NCBI RefSeq assembly: GCF_010731535.1
Contig: NZ_AP022581.1
Coordinates: 682,001-746,000, forward strand
Direction: 5' to 3'
Source of the DNA: Mycobacterium lacus
Lineage (GTDB): Bacteria; Actinomycetota; Actinomycetes; Mycobacteriales; Mycobacteriaceae
DNA: 64,000 bases
The notes under the pieces are model-generated. The model did not search any database and had not been told where the DNA came from. It was given only the letters and a program-made list of their open reading frames with translations. The position numbers and the translations under genes are program-made. Of the stretch, positions 19,150 to 29,611 are shown piece by piece (positions within the stretch are counted from its first letter, which is position 1; each line of letters opens with the position of its first letter).

Positions 19150-20235
19150 TCAGGGCAGCGGATACCCGGCGCTGCTGTCGCCGGTGAAGTCGATCGCGGA
19201 GTATTCGTTGAGCTTCGACAGTCGGTGGTAGGCCTCGATCATCCGGACCGTGCCGGACTTCGAGCGCATCACGATCGAGTGGGTGGTGCAGCCGCCGGGG
19301 TAATAGCGGACGCCCTTGAGCAGGTCACCGTCGGTGACCCCGGTGGCGCAGAAGAAGACGTTCTCACCGGACACCAGATCCTCGGTGGTCAGCACCTGGT
19401 CGAGGTCGTAGCCGGCGTCGAGCGCCTTGCGGCGTTCGGCTTCGTCGCGCGGCGCCAGCTGCGCCTGGATCGCCCCACCCATGCAGCGGATCGCCGCGGC
19501 GGCGATGATGCCCTCCGGGGTGCCGCCGATCCCGGCCAGCATGTCGGTGCCGGAGTTGGGCCGGCACGCCGAGATCGCGCCGGCGACGTCGCCGTCGGTG
19601 ATCAGCCGGATCCGGGCCCCAGTGGCGCGGACGTCGTCGATGAGCTGTGCGTGCCGTGGCCGGTCCAGGATGCACACCGTCATATCCCGCACCGACAAGC
19701 CCTTGACCCTGGCGACGGCGCGGATGTTGTCGGCGATCGGCGCGGTGATGTCCAGCACATGGGCGGCGTCGGGCCCGACGGCAATCTTGTTCATGTAATA
19801 GACGGCCGAGGGGTCGAACATTGCGCCGCGCTCGGCCACCGCCAACACCGAGATGGCGTTGGTCATGCCCTTGCTCATGAGCGTGGTGCCGTCGATGGGG
19901 TCGACGGCAAAGTCGCATTCCGGTCCGTCGCCGTTGCCGACGTGCTCGCCGTTGTACAGCATCGGCGCATGGTCCTTCTCGCCCTCGCCGATGACCACCA
20001 CCCCGCGCATCGACACCGAGTTGACCAGTTCGCGCATCGCGTCGACCGCCGCGCCGTCGCCGCCCTCCTTGTCGCCGCGACCCACCCAGCGGCCCGCCGC
20101 CATGGCGCCGGCCTCGGTGACCCGCACGAGTTCCATGGCCAGGTTACGGTCCGGGGCCTCACCGCGCGGCCGCGCCTTCGACGGGTGGTGGCCCGCAACC
20201 GCGGTCGGCGACGAACCGGATCCCTGAGCTGTCAT
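19150..20235 (-). CDS. glpX: Fructose-1,6-bisphosphatase class II
   Basis: The 361-residue GlpX-type enzyme hydrolyses fructose-1,6-bisphosphate in gluconeogenesis. It has the metal-binding segment [24 protein letters not shown] and GGTPEGI. The start MTAQGSGSS (ATG at 20235) matches the Rv1099c N-terminus; the open frame continues upstream to 20682, but that extension is low-complexity and antisense to the divergent gene. GlpX is the main FBPase of M. tuberculosis and is needed for growth on fatty-acid-derived carbon. Confidence 0.97.
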   Translation of the reverse strand: MTAQGSGSSPTAVAGHHPSKARPRGEAPDRNLAMELVRVTEAGAMAAGRWVGRGDKEGGDGAAVDAMRELVNSVSMRGVVVIGEGEKDHAPMLYNGEHVGNGDGPECDFAVDPIDGTTLMSKGMTNAISVLAVAERGAMFDPSAVYYMNKIAVGPDAAHVLDITAPIADNIRAVARVKGLSVRDMTVCILDRPRHAQLIDDVRATGARIRLITDGDVAGAISACRPNSGTDMLAGIGGTPEGIIAAAAIRCMGGAIQAQLAPRDEAERRKALDAGYDLDQVLTTEDLVSGENVFFCATGVTDGDLLKGVRYYPGGCTTHSIVMRSKSGTVRMIEAYHRLSKLNEYSAIDFTGDSSAGYPLP

Positions 20236-20330
20236 GGTTGCTGATTGTCCCAGAACCGGATCGCTGCGCTGGAGTTGGGCTCGGGCGCCTGGGATGCGGG
20301 GCTGGAGATGTCGGCTGGGATAATCGTGGC

Positions 20331-21017
20331 GTGACCGTAGAACCGCAGCCCAGCGCCGACGTCGCCGGCGAGCCGGCTCCAGCGCCCGGGCCCGTTCCAA
20401 GGCCGGCCAAGCCGCGGTTGCTGCAGGACGGTCGCGACATGTTCTGGTCGCTCGTGCCGCTGGTCCTTGGGTGCATCGTGCTGGCGGGCATGGTCGGGAT
20501 GTGTTCGTTTGCGCCGGGCGGAACGCCCAGGGGCACGATCCCGTCCTACGATGCGGCGGCGGCGTTGCGGGCCGATGCCGCGACGCTGGGATTCCCGGTT
20601 CGCCTGCCTCGATTGCCCGCGGGCTGGCAACCCAACTCCGGGACTCGCGGGGGGATCGAGAACGGGCGAACGGACTCCGCAACCGGCCAGCGCTTGAACG
20701 CGGCCACGTCGATCGTGGGATACATCAGCCCGACGGGGATGTACCTGAGCCTGACGCAGAGCAACGCCGACGAGGACAAGCTGGTCGGTTCGATACACCC
20801 GGCCATGTACCCGACCGGCACGGTCGACGTGGCCGGCACCAGCTGGGTGGTATACGAAGGGGCGGCCGCCGAGCCGGTGTGGACGACCAGACTGGGCAGT
20901 CCGGTCGGTCCCACCCAGATTGCGATCACCGGCGCGGGCAGCATCGACCAGTTCCGTACGCTGGCGGCGGCGACGCAAGCGCAGCCGCCCTTGCCGACAA
21001 AACAGCCGACACGCTGA
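20331..21017 (+). CDS. DUF4245 membrane-anchored protein (Rv1100 orthologue)
   Basis: The 228-residue protein has a short Pro-rich N-terminus, one membrane helix ([18 protein letters not shown]) and an outer domain typical of DUF4245 ([25 protein letters not shown]). Function unknown. The GTG at 20331 is chosen over the earlier in-frame codon because the first 31 codons run through the divergent glpX promoter region. It diverges from glpX with a gap of 95 bases. Confidence 0.88.
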   Translation: MTVEPQPSADVAGEPAPAPGPVPRPAKPRLLQDGRDMFWSLVPLVLGCIVLAGMVGMCSFAPGGTPRGTIPSYDAAAALRADAATLGFPVRLPRLPAGWQPNSGTRGGIENGRTDSATGQRLNAATSIVGYISPTGMYLSLTQSNADEDKLVGSIHPAMYPTGTVDVAGTSWVVYEGAAAEPVWTTRLGSPVGPTQIAITGAGSIDQFRTLAAATQAQPPLPTKQPTR

Positions 21018-21042
21018 CGCGACGTTGTAGGAGGCAAACACC

Positions 21043-21843
21043 GTGACCGCGCCCGAGGCAGACCTCTTCGGTTGGTCGGTCGCACCGTTCACCGGCGGCG
21101 GCTACACCCACGACGTCTACCGCAAAGGGGCCGGCCCCGGGGTGGTGCTGATCCCGGAAGTACCCGGAATCCACCCCGGCGTGCTCGGCCTGGGTAATCA
21201 CCTGGTGGCCAGCGGTTTCACCGTCGCCATTCCGTCGCTGTTCGGTGAACCGGGCCGGCCGGTGACGCTCGGCTACACGGTGGCCACGCTCGCGCGGGCT
21301 TGTGTGGCAAGGGAATTCGCGGCGTTTGCGACCAGCAAGCAGCGGCCGGTGTCGCTATTCCTGCGCGCGCTGGCCCGCGACCTCAACGCGTTGACCCCGG
21401 GAAACGGCGTCGGCGTGATCGGCCAGTGTTTCACCGGCGGTTTCGCGCTGGCCGCCGCCGTCGACGACAGCGTGCTGGCGCCGGTGCTTAGCCAACCGTC
21501 GCTACCGATGCCGCTGACGCCCGCGCAGCGCCGCGATCCCGGGTTGAGCGAATCCGAGCTGACAGCCGTGGCCGATCGCTGCGCCAACGAGGGGCTATGC
21601 GCGCTGGGCTTGCGGTTCAGCGAGGACAAGATGTCGCCGGGCGAACGGTTCGCGGCGCTCAAGGCGCGACTCGGCGAGGCGTTCGAAGTCATCGAGATCT
21701 ACTCGGGTCCGGGCAACGAATATGGGTTCGGCAGGATGGCGCACTCGGTGCTGACCGACGAGGTTCGCGAGGTCGACGGCCAGCCGGCGTACGAGGCCCG
21801 CAAACGGGTCGTCGAATTCCTTACTCAACGGCTGAGTCCGTAG
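21043..21843 (+). CDS. Dienelactone hydrolase family protein
   Basis: The 266-residue alpha/beta hydrolase has a Cys nucleophile elbow (GVIGQCFTGGFAL), as in dienelactone hydrolases, which open cyclic esters. The substrate is unknown. A GTAGGAGG ribosome site precedes the GTG. It follows the DUF4245 gene by 25 bases. Its last 23 bases overlap the end of the convergent AI-2E gene. Confidence 0.88.
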   Translation: MTAPEADLFGWSVAPFTGGGYTHDVYRKGAGPGVVLIPEVPGIHPGVLGLGNHLVASGFTVAIPSLFGEPGRPVTLGYTVATLARACVAREFAAFATSKQRPVSLFLRALARDLNALTPGNGVGVIGQCFTGGFALAAAVDDSVLAPVLSQPSLPMPLTPAQRRDPGLSESELTAVADRCANEGLCALGLRFSEDKMSPGERFAALKARLGEAFEVIEIYSGPGNEYGFGRMAHSVLTDEVREVDGQPAYEARKRVVEFLTQRLSP

Positions 21844-22972
21844 CGGCCGGCGCTTTCGAGTGCCTGCGTGCGAGCCATTTACGGCGCGGAGGTTCCTCGC
21901 AGGGGCGCTCCAGTTCGACGCCCTTGTACACGGCAAGGTAGACGTCGATGGTCGTGACGATGAGGATCATCAGCACCGGACCGATGACGATGCCCCACGG
22001 GCCGAACATGGCAATGCCGGCGAACACCGACAGCAGCATGAGCGCCGAATTCAGCCGGGCGTCACGCGGAACCAGGATCGGGCGCAGGAAGTTGTCGATG
22101 TTGGTGACCGCCAGCAGATGCCAGAGGATCACGAACACGCCCCCGGCGATGTTGCCGTAGAAGATCATCCCGATGCCAAACGGGATCGTCACGATGCCGC
22201 CGCCGAGCGGAATGATCGACAACGCGGTCAGCAGGATCGCGAAAATGAAGAATCCGTGGTGGAATCCGGCGACGTAGATGGACGCGGCCCCGGCCACACC
22301 TTGGCACAGCGCGATGACGAACTGGCCGCTCACCGTGCCGCGCACCATCGAGCCCATCCGCCGCAGGTACAAATCCGTGACGTCGTCGCCGAGCGGGTTG
22401 AGTTGGGCGATCAGCGTCCGTAACCTCTCGCGGTGCACCAGCATGGCGACGAACACATACAGAAAGATGATGGCGGACGTCACGGCGCCGGCGATGCTTC
22501 CGGCGGCGCTCTGCAGGAAACCCAGCAGCCATTCGCCCACGTTGCGTCCCACGGAAATCATTGCGTTTCGCAGCATTTCGGCGGTTACCGTCACATGCAG
22601 GAACGGCATACGGGCCAGCAGGTCGTTGACGAGGTGCAGAACCTTGTCGCCGAGCCCGCTCAGGTCGGTCGTCCTGACCCACCCCGCGATGTTGGTGACC
22701 ATGCGCGAAATCTGAACGACCGCAAGGGCCACCAAGAGTCCGACCGGCACGATGACCATGACCATTGCCGACAACAGGGTGCACGTGGCCGACAGGCCTG
22801 TGTTCATCCGCTTGTTAAACCGATTGAACAGGGGCGTGAACAAGTACGCTCCGACCGCTGCTACCACGATGAGGACGAAAAAGCCGCGCAGGAAGTACGC
22901 GCCGAACGCCACAGCGACGAGCGTGAGAATCGCCAGGGCGCGTTTCTGAGTGAGCGTGAATTCGGTGTCCAT
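21821..22972 (-). CDS. AI-2E family transporter / permease (Rv1101c orthologue)
   Basis: The 383-residue protein has about eight hydrophobic helices and the family's C-terminal block PLGGGIVTIPFGIG ... NIDNFLRPILVP. Members export small molecules or act as Na+/H+ antiporters; the substrate here is unknown. The ATG at 22972 (MDTEFTLTQKRALA) fits the 385-residue Rv1101c. The open frame runs back to 23530, but that part crosses a decayed PE_PGRS fragment and is not part of this protein. Confidence 0.9.
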   Translation of the reverse strand: MDTEFTLTQKRALAILTLVAVAFGAYFLRGFFVLIVVAAVGAYLFTPLFNRFNKRMNTGLSATCTLLSAMVMVIVPVGLLVALAVVQISRMVTNIAGWVRTTDLSGLGDKVLHLVNDLLARMPFLHVTVTAEMLRNAMISVGRNVGEWLLGFLQSAAGSIAGAVTSAIIFLYVFVAMLVHRERLRTLIAQLNPLGDDVTDLYLRRMGSMVRGTVSGQFVIALCQGVAGAASIYVAGFHHGFFIFAILLTALSIIPLGGGIVTIPFGIGMIFYGNIAGGVFVILWHLLAVTNIDNFLRPILVPRDARLNSALMLLSVFAGIAMFGPWGIVIGPVLMILIVTTIDVYLAVYKGVELERPCEEPPRRKWLARRHSKAPAATDSAVE

Positions 22973-23137
22973 ACCAGCCGGGGCCGCCCTCCGCGTCGGT
23001 GTTGAGCGCAACCTTAACCGCAGAGGGCGTCGTTCGGCGGGAACTTCTGTCATGAGCCGGAGACCGCCCGTCAGCGCGTCCGACGAGATCTGTTCAGGCC
23101 CAAGGTGTGTGGGGTCCTTGTTCGCCGTGTCAACCCG

Positions 23138-23262
23138 GTCACCCCCGGATTTGTGCCATTGCCGTCCGCACCGCCGTTGCCGTAGATCCAGCCGCCTGGC
23201 CTGGCGGGCTGCCCCACCCCGGACAGTTCCCCCGTTGGCGCCGTCGCCGATCAGCGGGCCGG
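23138..23262 (-). pseudogene. PE_PGRS relic (frameshifted fragment)
   Basis: On the minus strand, 23262-23231 encodes [13 protein letters not shown], the linker that follows the PE domain in PE_PGRS proteins (compare [16 protein letters not shown] in the intact gene at 52.5 kb). After a frame change, 23200-23138 encodes GGWIYGNGGADGNGTNPG, the first PGRS repeat. No PE domain or longer PGRS array remains. The intervals flanking it (22973-23137 and 23263-23374) hold nothing else I recognise. Confidence 0.7.
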
Positions 23263-23374
23263 TGGCCGACGAGGTCGCTGCCCACGATTTCGTCGTCTCG
23301 CTGGTGCTCGACGGCGCGAATAGCGCCTTGCACGGGCGCCGTTTCGAGGCAAGATTGGCACTGAGGTGATTGCA

Positions 23375-23653
23375 ATGTACGACCGCGACTTGGACAACAC
23401 GTGGCATGTCGAGATCACGTTCGACGAGGACGAGACCCACACGCATGCGACGGTGCGTGCACAGCTGGGTGACGGCGAAACCATGACCACCCTGGGCGAC
23501 GCGTACCGCCACCCGAAGGACGCCAGCCACCCGATGATCGGCGAGGAAATCGCCGCGGCCCGCGGATTGATCGCGCTGGGCACCGCGTTGCTGCAGAGTG
23601 CCTCAACACGCATCGAGCAGGCCACGCACCACCCGGTCCACCTTTACAGCTGA
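23375..23653 (+). CDS. DUF1876 domain protein (Rv1738/Rv2632c family)
   Basis: The 92-residue acidic protein (MYDRDLDNTWHVEITFDEDETHTHATVRAQL ...) is a full-length DUF1876 member. The family includes the dormancy-induced Rv1738, whose fold has been compared with ribosome hibernation factors; that role is not established for this copy. GAGGTGA sits about six bases before the ATG at 23375, which favours it over the in-frame GTG at 23366. It lies where M. tuberculosis carries mazEF3 and Rv1104-Rv1105, so it is not part of the core synteny. Confidence 0.85.
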   Translation: MYDRDLDNTWHVEITFDEDETHTHATVRAQLGDGETMTTLGDAYRHPKDASHPMIGEEIAAARGLIALGTALLQSASTRIEQATHHPVHLYS

Positions 23654-23663
23654 CCGGCCGGCT

Positions 23664-24188
23664 GTGGCCCTGGCCGTCTGCCTGCTCTTCGACCGGCACT
23701 CCGAGCGGGCGGTGCGCGCGCTGTGGGAGCGGATCGAAAAGCGGGGAGTGGCCAGTCTGCGCTCACACACCCACGGGCGCCACGTGCCGCATGTGTCCTA
23801 CGCGGTGTTGCGGCGCTGGGACCAGGCAGCGGTTACGGCGGCGCTCGGTGATCTCGACGGCGGCTGCCCAGTCGAGCTTAGCTTTGAAGGAGTGGGATTG
23901 TTCCGGCGCGGACGCACGTGGTTGGTCGCCGGTGTGAGCGCCGATTTCGTCGCGCGCCAGTCGCGAGTCGTCGAGGCCGTCAGGGCCGCCGGCGCCGAGT
24001 TGCACAAACACTATGTGCCCGGAATCTGGTTGCCGCACTGTTCGCTTGCGCCACGCGCAAGGTTGGCTCAGCTGCCCGACATCGTGGGCGCGGTGTTCGA
24101 CGTGTTGCCGTTGCCGGCGCGGCTGGATCGCGCCGCCCTCGTCAACAGCTCGACGGGCGAAGTATCTCCGCTGCCCCGACTGCCCTGA
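23664..24188 (+). CDS. 2'-5' RNA ligase / 2H phosphoesterase family protein
   Basis: The 174-residue protein carries two His-x-Ser/Thr motifs spaced as in the 2H phosphoesterase superfamily: PHVSYA near residue 38 and PHCSLA near residue 125. Members hydrolyse or form 2'-5' or cyclic phosphodiester bonds in RNA or nucleotides. The substrate here is unknown. The GTG at 23664 is 11 bases after the DUF1876 stop, so the two are probably co-transcribed. Confidence 0.8.
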   Translation: MALAVCLLFDRHSERAVRALWERIEKRGVASLRSHTHGRHVPHVSYAVLRRWDQAAVTAALGDLDGGCPVELSFEGVGLFRRGRTWLVAGVSADFVARQSRVVEAVRAAGAELHKHYVPGIWLPHCSLAPRARLAQLPDIVGAVFDVLPLPARLDRAALVNSSTGEVSPLPRLP

Positions 24189-24357
24189 GCCGCCGGAACA
24201 AGCATCCTGACCACCCCTTTTCCTGACCGTGTCCCCCGATTGGGGGAATGGACTGTCCACCGCGAATACATCCGATCGGGGGACTTATTGGAAATGATTG
24301 TCATATCCAATAATCGTTGGGGTGAAGGTGAGGTTTCGATGCGATGGAGGGTTTATC

Positions 24358-24663
24358 GTGGCGCTAGGTGTCATTCCCGAAGGCTTGGCGGCTGGCGGTG
24401 CGGCCATCGAAGCGCTGACGGCGCGGTTGGCGGCCGCACACGAAAGTGCGGCCGGGCTGATCACCGCGGTGATGCCGCCGGCGGCCGATCCGGTGTCGGT
24501 GCAGAGCGCAGCCCAGGTCAGCCTTCGCGGCGGCGACCACGCAGCCGTGGCGGCACACGGTGTCGAGGAGCTCGGCCGCTCGGGAGTAGGGGCGGCGGAG
24601 GCGGCGAGCAGTTACGCGATCGGCGATGCGCTGGCAGCGGCCACGTACCTGGCGCAGCTATGA
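24358..24663 (+). CDS. PE family protein (short, PE domain only)
   Basis: The 101-residue product ([35 protein letters not shown]...) is a bare PE domain with the helical-hairpin pattern; Pro-Glu is at residues 7-8. The GTG at 24358 follows GGAGG. Its TGA overlaps the ATG of the PPE gene (ATGA), the usual arrangement for a PE/PPE pair that is translated together and forms a heterodimer for type VII export. Confidence 0.9.
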   Translation: MALGVIPEGLAAGGAAIEALTARLAAAHESAAGLITAVMPPAADPVSVQSAAQVSLRGGDHAAVAAHGVEELGRSGVGAAEAASSYAIGDALAAATYLAQL

Positions 24664-26240
24664 CCGCGCCGGTGTGGATGGCCTCTCCGCCGGAGGTGCA
24701 TTCGGCGTTGCTGAGCAGCGGTCCGGGGCCCGGGTCGTTGTTGGCGGCTGCGGCTGCGTGGTCGTCGCTGAGCGCCGAATATGCAGCGGTGGCAGCGGAT
24801 CTCAGTGCATTGCTGGCTGCGGTGCGTGCTGGTGTGTGGAGGGGGCCCAGTGCTGATTCGTTTGCCGCCGCCTACGTGCCGTATCTGGCGTGGTTGACAC
24901 AGGCGGGCATCGACAGCGCGACCGCGGCCGCCCAGCACGAAACCTTGGCCGCCGCTTACACCGCCGCGCTCGCGGCCATGCCGACGCTGCCCGAACTAGC
25001 CGCCAACCATGCGACCCACGGAGTCCTGGTGGCAACGAATTTCTTCGGGATCAACACCATACCCATTGCCGTCAACGAGGCCGACTACGTGCGGATGTGG
25101 ATTCAGGCGGCAACCACGATGGCGACGTATCAAACGGTATCGGCCGCCGCGGTGGCCTCGACCCCGCAGGTCGTGCCTGCTCCGCAGATCCTGAAAACCA
25201 CTGCGCTGACTCACGACTCCGGAAGCGGCGGCGACTCGGGCAACGCCACCCCGATCGACGACGTCATCGCCGAAATCCTGAAATACATCAGCGGCGGCCG
25301 CATCATTTGGGACCCCGCCAACGGCACCCTCAACGGGCTGCCCTATGACGCCTACACGGATCCGGGGCAGCCGATCTGGTGGCTGGCTCGAGGCCTCGAG
25401 TTTTTTCAGGATGGCGAGGAATTCTGGAAGCTGCTGTTTACCAATCCGGTAGCGGCGATCGAGTTCCTTTTCAGCATCCTTGTGTTCGATCTGCCGACCC
25501 ACATCATGCAGATCGTTACCTGGCTAGCCCAGTCCCCGCAGCTGCTGGCGGTCGCGCTCGGCCAAACCATCACCGCCTTGGGGGCGGCAGCGGGCTTCGC
25601 GGGGCTGGCGGGTCTGGCCGCTGGTCCTGCTGCCGCAATCCCCGTCGACGGACTTCAGCTAGCGCCGGCCCCGCCGGTGACGTTGCCGGTTGCCGGGACG
25701 GCTCCGACGGTCCCGACGGTCTCCGTGTCGGCCACCGCCCCCGCCTCGGCACCCGCGCCCACCTCGGCTGCCGGCACCGCCGCGTCGGGCACCGCGCCGC
25801 CGCCAGCGACCGGCCTCCCCCCTCTCCTGGTCGGCGGTGGCCCAGGCATCGGGTTCGGCTCGGGACATTCGACCCGCGCCCGAACGGCCGAACCGGCGTC
25901 CGATTCCGCCGTGGCCGCCGCGGCCGCCCGGGCGTCGGCTCGAGAGGAGGCTCGAGCCCGCCGGCGCCGCCGCACGGCGGCCAAGGAACGGGGCCATCGT
26001 GACGAATTCGCAGATATGGAGCTGGATTTCGGCTCCCCAGTCCCTCCCGCGGACGAGCAGCACCGTGCATGGGCATCGGATGAGGGTGTGGGGCGGCTAG
26101 GGTTTGCCGAAGCCGTCTGCAAGCAGGCGGTCGTTGCAGCCGTGGGGCTGACGACGGTGGCCGGTGATGGTTTCGGCGACGGGCCGCGGATGCCGATGGT
26201 GCCCAGGACCTGGGATCCCGAGTCGGACGCACGGGGATAG
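24660..26240 (+). CDS. PPE family protein, PPW subfamily, with basic C-terminal tract
   Basis: The 526-residue protein has a PPE domain ([12 protein letters not shown]; Trp in [11 protein letters not shown]) over about residues 1-175, a middle region with hydrophobic stretches ([13 protein letters not shown]), a Pro/Ala/Thr-rich linker, and a C-terminal region ending with PMVPRTW, which fits the PxxPxxW motif of the PPW group. The paired GFxGT motif is degenerate (LGFAEAV). A basic run [19 protein letters not shown] precedes it; the related PPE2 of M. tuberculosis has a comparable basic tract reported as a nuclear localisation signal. It is translationally coupled to the upstream PE. Confidence 0.93.
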   Translation: MTAPVWMASPPEVHSALLSSGPGPGSLLAAAAAWSSLSAEYAAVAADLSALLAAVRAGVWRGPSADSFAAAYVPYLAWLTQAGIDSATAAAQHETLAAAYTAALAAMPTLPELAANHATHGVLVATNFFGINTIPIAVNEADYVRMWIQAATTMATYQTVSAAAVASTPQVVPAPQILKTTALTHDSGSGGDSGNATPIDDVIAEILKYISGGRIIWDPANGTLNGLPYDAYTDPGQPIWWLARGLEFFQDGEEFWKLLFTNPVAAIEFLFSILVFDLPTHIMQIVTWLAQSPQLLAVALGQTITALGAAAGFAGLAGLAAGPAAAIPVDGLQLAPAPPVTLPVAGTAPTVPTVSVSATAPASAPAPTSAAGTAASGTAPPPATGLPPLLVGGGPGIGFGSGHSTRARTAEPASDSAVAAAAARASAREEARARRRRRTAAKERGHRDEFADMELDFGSPVPPADEQHRAWASDEGVGRLGFAEAVCKQAVVAAVGLTTVAGDGFGDGPRMPMVPRTWDPESDARG

Positions 26241-26254
26241 GGTGCCGCCGAACG

Positions 26255-27364
26255 CTACTCCGGCGGGGGCGCGGCGACGACCTCCACCAGGTGGGGCTTG
26301 GCCGCCGCCTTGACCTGTTCGAAAAGCTCTTTGTAGTAGGGCAGGCATTCGGCCATGGCCTGCTCGGTGGTGTACAGCGGACGGTAGCCCAATTCCCGCT
26401 CCGCCTTGGCGATGGAGAAGTAGTTGTCGAGGTAAAGCCGTTCCACCGCATTGGGTTCCAGCATCGGCTTCGGCAGCCCGAACCGGAAGTGCAGCCGCTG
26501 CCACACCAGCATCGCGTCGCGCACCAGCCGTCCGGAAACCCGCATCCGCGGCCAACGTTCGCCACACGCCGTAAGGACCGGACGGGCGAACTCGAACATG
26601 TTGATCGGCTCGGCGTCGTTGATGAAGTAGGCTTGTCCGGGCGCGGTGCCGCCGGGCACCAGGTGCTCGGCGGCCAGGATGAAGCCGTGAATCAGGTTGT
26701 GCACGTAGGAGTTGTCCAGTTTGGCGTTCTTGCCGCCGACGAGGACCTTGACGTGGCCGGCGACGACGCTTTCGAACAGTTTACGAAACATCGTCTGATC
26801 GCCGCGACCCCAGATGCCGCTGGGCCGAATGGAACATGTCAGCATCCCGTCAACGCCGTTCTGTGACAGCGCGAACTTCTCGGCGACCACCTTGGTTTCG
26901 GTGTAGAGGTCATTGAACCGTTTGGTGTAGGGCAATGTTTCGTCACCGCCGGAGATGGGCTGGCCGCCCATCACCACGCTGTTGGACGCGGTGTAGACGA
27001 ACCGCTTCACCCCGGCCTTTTGTCCGGCGCGCACCAGGTTCTTGGTGCCCTCGACGTTGACCGCGTAGCTGCGCTGCCGGTATTCGTCGGTCACCGACGC
27101 TCCGCCCATTAGCTCGATGATCGCGGCCGTGTGGAAGATGGTGTCGATACCGTCGACCGCCGCCGCGCAGACGGCCGCGTCGGTGATATCGCCTTGGAGC
27201 ACCTCCAATTTCGGGTGCTGTGGCAGCGGCGACGGGGCTCGGTCGAAGGAACGCACCTGGTGTCCGCGGTCGAGCAGCGTGGTCACCAGGTTGGCGCCGA
27301 CGAAGCCCGAGCCGCCGGTGACCAGGACCCGGCCGAGTTCGGTTGTCAGTGATGGATCACCCAT
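26255..27364 (-). CDS. 3-beta-hydroxysteroid dehydrogenase / cholesterol dehydrogenase
   Basis: The 369-residue extended short-chain dehydrogenase oxidises the 3-beta-hydroxyl of cholesterol and isomerises it to cholest-4-en-3-one. It has the NAD-binding motif TGGSGFVGANL and the catalytic Tyr-x3-Lys in LYTETKVVAEK. It matches Rv1106c in size and context. The ATG at 27364 (MGDPSLTTELGRVLVTGG) is preferred; an in-frame codon at 27436 would overlap xseB. The gene ends 14 bases from the convergent PPE gene. Confidence 0.95.
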   Translation of the reverse strand: MGDPSLTTELGRVLVTGGSGFVGANLVTTLLDRGHQVRSFDRAPSPLPQHPKLEVLQGDITDAAVCAAAVDGIDTIFHTAAIIELMGGASVTDEYRQRSYAVNVEGTKNLVRAGQKAGVKRFVYTASNSVVMGGQPISGGDETLPYTKRFNDLYTETKVVAEKFALSQNGVDGMLTCSIRPSGIWGRGDQTMFRKLFESVVAGHVKVLVGGKNAKLDNSYVHNLIHGFILAAEHLVPGGTAPGQAYFINDAEPINMFEFARPVLTACGERWPRMRVSGRLVRDAMLVWQRLHFRFGLPKPMLEPNAVERLYLDNYFSIAKAERELGYRPLYTTEQAMAECLPYYKELFEQVKAAAKPHLVEVVAAPPPE

Positions 27365-27432
27365 GGGCGAAGCATAACTGAAACGTGTTCCAGTTTGGAA
27401 TAAGAGTCGTCGCCCGAAAACGGCCCATGTCA

Positions 27433-27678
27433 TCAATCACCGGCCTCGCCGGCGGACAGCGCGTCGGTCACGCGCTGACGAGCACCAGCTAAGTGCTCCT
27501 CGCACCTTTTGGCGAGCTGTTCCCCTCGTTCCCACAGCCGCAGCGACGCATCGAGGTCCAGCCCGCCCTGCTCCAGAACCCGCACGACTTCGATCAGCTC
27601 ATCTCGGCAGGCTTCATAGCCGAGCTCACTAATAGGCGTAACAGATCCTGCTTTGTCGTTGTTGTCGTCAGCCACCAT
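27433..27678 (-). CDS. xseB: Exodeoxyribonuclease VII small subunit
   Basis: The 81-residue helical protein ([36 protein letters not shown]) is a typical XseB that joins XseA to form exonuclease VII, which degrades single-stranded DNA. It overlaps the end of xseA by 11 bases, so the pair is probably coupled. Confidence 0.95.
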   Translation of the reverse strand: MVADDNNDKAGSVTPISELGYEACRDELIEVVRVLEQGGLDLDASLRLWERGEQLAKRCEEHLAGARQRVTDALSAGEAGD

Positions 27679-28915
27679 CGGTGCGTCCTTCGCTTACCGC
27701 CGCTATGGCACCGTCGGAAACTCGCACGCGCAGGGTGGTGCCCGCGGGCGCTTCGTCGACGGACCGCAGCACCTGCATTGGTTGCCCGGCGGTCGAAGCC
27801 GCTTGCACGATGGCATAGCCACGGGCGAGGGTGGCCGCCGGGCCCAACGTGGCCAGCCGTGCGGTCAGGTGACCGACGCGCTCGGTCTCCGTGGTGACCA
27901 ACCGGGTGATGTCGCGACGCAGCGCCGAGCGGGCGCGGTGCACCTCTTCGGCGCGCGCCGTCAGCATCTTCAGCGGGTCGGACAGCGCCGGGCGGCTGCG
28001 CAACTGCGCCAGCGCGCGTTGTTCGCGGGAAACCCAGTTGCGCAATGCTTGTGCGCTGCGCCGGCGCAAGTCGTCGATCAGCAATTGCTCGGCGGCGGCA
28101 TCCGGCACCACCTTCTTGGCCGCGTCGGTGGGGGTGGCGGCGCGCAGATCGGCGACCAGATCACACAGGGGGTTGTCGGGTTCATGGCCGACCGCGCTGA
28201 CCACCGGCGTACGGCAGGCAGCGATTGCGCGACACAGCGTCTCGTCGGAAAACGGCAGCAGGTCTTCGACGCTGCCGCCGCCGCGGGCCAGCACGATCAC
28301 GTCGACCTCCTCGTCGCGATCGAGTTCGCGCAGCGCCTCGACGATCTGCACGACGGCGTTGGGCCCCTGCACGACGGCATTGCGGACGGCGAAACGCGCC
28401 GCGGGCCAGCGCGCGGTGGCCACGGTCGTCACGTCACGTTCGGCAGCACTCGCGCGGCTGGTGATCAGACCGATCATGTTGGGCAGGAACGGGATTGGCC
28501 GCTTGAGCCGTGCGTCGAAGAGCCCCTCGGCGTCCAGCAGGCGGCGCAGCCGGTCGATGCGCGCCAGCAGCTCGCCGACACCGACGGCGCGAATCTCGCT
28601 GAGCCGCAAGGAGAATGTGCCACGCCCGGTGTAGAACGAGGGCTTGCCGCAGACGACCACCTGGGTGCCTTCGACCAATGTCACCGGCGCGCCCAGCATT
28701 AGGTCGCGCGAACAGGTCACGGTCAGCGACATGTCGGCCGCCGGGTCGCGCAGCACCATGAACACCGTGTTGGAGTTGGGCCGCATCGTGATCTGGGCCA
28801 ACTGCCCTTCTACCCAGACGGTGCCCAGCCTGTCGATCCAGCCCGCGACCCGGATAGCCACCGCGCGCACCGGAAACGGGTTCTCGGCCGAATTTGGTTC
28901 CGCCGCTTGAGTCAC
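27668..28915 (-). CDS. xseA: Exodeoxyribonuclease VII large subunit
   Basis: The 415-residue product has an N-terminal OB-fold ([24 protein letters not shown]) and the exonuclease VII catalytic domain ([39 protein letters not shown]). It cuts single-stranded DNA in both directions and acts in repair. Length equals that of M. tuberculosis XseA (Rv1108c). The start overlaps the end of the upstream gene by four bases (ATGA). Confidence 0.96.
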   Translation of the reverse strand: MTQAAEPNSAENPFPVRAVAIRVAGWIDRLGTVWVEGQLAQITMRPNSNTVFMVLRDPAADMSLTVTCSRDLMLGAPVTLVEGTQVVVCGKPSFYTGRGTFSLRLSEIRAVGVGELLARIDRLRRLLDAEGLFDARLKRPIPFLPNMIGLITSRASAAERDVTTVATARWPAARFAVRNAVVQGPNAVVQIVEALRELDRDEEVDVIVLARGGGSVEDLLPFSDETLCRAIAACRTPVVSAVGHEPDNPLCDLVADLRAATPTDAAKKVVPDAAAEQLLIDDLRRRSAQALRNWVSREQRALAQLRSRPALSDPLKMLTARAEEVHRARSALRRDITRLVTTETERVGHLTARLATLGPAATLARGYAIVQAASTAGQPMQVLRSVDEAPAGTTLRVRVSDGAIAAVSEGRTDGG

Positions 28916-29523
28916 CTTGCGGTCGCGCGGGTGATCCTGTTGGCGAGCAGCGTCTGGAACGGGGCGCGGGCCTTGGTGGCCTGCTCATAGGCCAGCAGCG
29001 CCTCGAGCTCGCTGACATCCAGGGTGTTCAGCCTGGCCCGCAGCTGGGCCAGCGTCAGCGCCGGATAGTCGAGTTCGGCTGCCACCGGCGGCGCGGGAAC
29101 CGTCGTCTTGGGCGCCGATCTCTTGGGTTGCCTGACGGGCACGGGCTTGGTCGGGGCGTCATCGGCCCCGGCGTCGGCCGTATCGGACACCGAGTACAGC
29201 GCGAACCGACCCTCGGCCCGGCGATCGGTGTCGATCGCGTCGACCCCGGGCAGCGGAATCGAAGGCCCGTCGTCGGGCAGGTCCTCGTCGAACGTTGCCC
29301 ACTCCGGTTGCTCGTTCTTCGGCGGAAACAGGGCCTCCAGGGTGGCGTCGCCCTTGATCACCAGCTCGGCCAGGTTCTGCTGAAATCGCATCACGAGGTG
29401 CGCGGCCTGACTGGCCAGCGTCATCGGGTACATCAGGATGGTTCGTGGCAGCTTCATCGTCTCCTCGACGGCGACTGTCGCCGCGCCGACCAGCAGCCGA
29501 ACTCCATACGGTGCAGTAGCCAT
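28912..29523 (-). CDS. Lipid droplet-associated protein (Rv1109c orthologue)
   Basis: The 203-residue protein has an N-terminal amphipathic/hydrophobic region ([35 protein letters not shown]), a Pro/Lys-rich linker and a C-terminal helical segment resembling a SAP/DUF-type end ([21 protein letters not shown]). Orthologues of Rv1109c are annotated as lipid droplet-associated; there is no biochemical role I can name. It is the first gene of the probable Rv1109c-xseA-xseB operon and diverges from ispH. Confidence 0.85.
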   Translation of the reverse strand: MATAPYGVRLLVGAATVAVEETMKLPRTILMYPMTLASQAAHLVMRFQQNLAELVIKGDATLEALFPPKNEQPEWATFDEDLPDDGPSIPLPGVDAIDTDRRAEGRFALYSVSDTADAGADDAPTKPVPVRQPKRSAPKTTVPAPPVAAELDYPALTLAQLRARLNTLDVSELEALLAYEQATKARAPFQTLLANRITRATAR

Positions 29524-29611
29524 GCGTCCCAGACTGCCTCACGCGGCGGCCAACTCCAAGCCGCCGGCGTGAGCTAGCCGTAGCGTGTCGGCAGAAAGTA
29601 CCCTGAATGTC

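Noticed and set aside
18502..20244. 580-codon plus-strand frame
   Set aside because: Antisense to fum and glpX, with biased composition and no motif.
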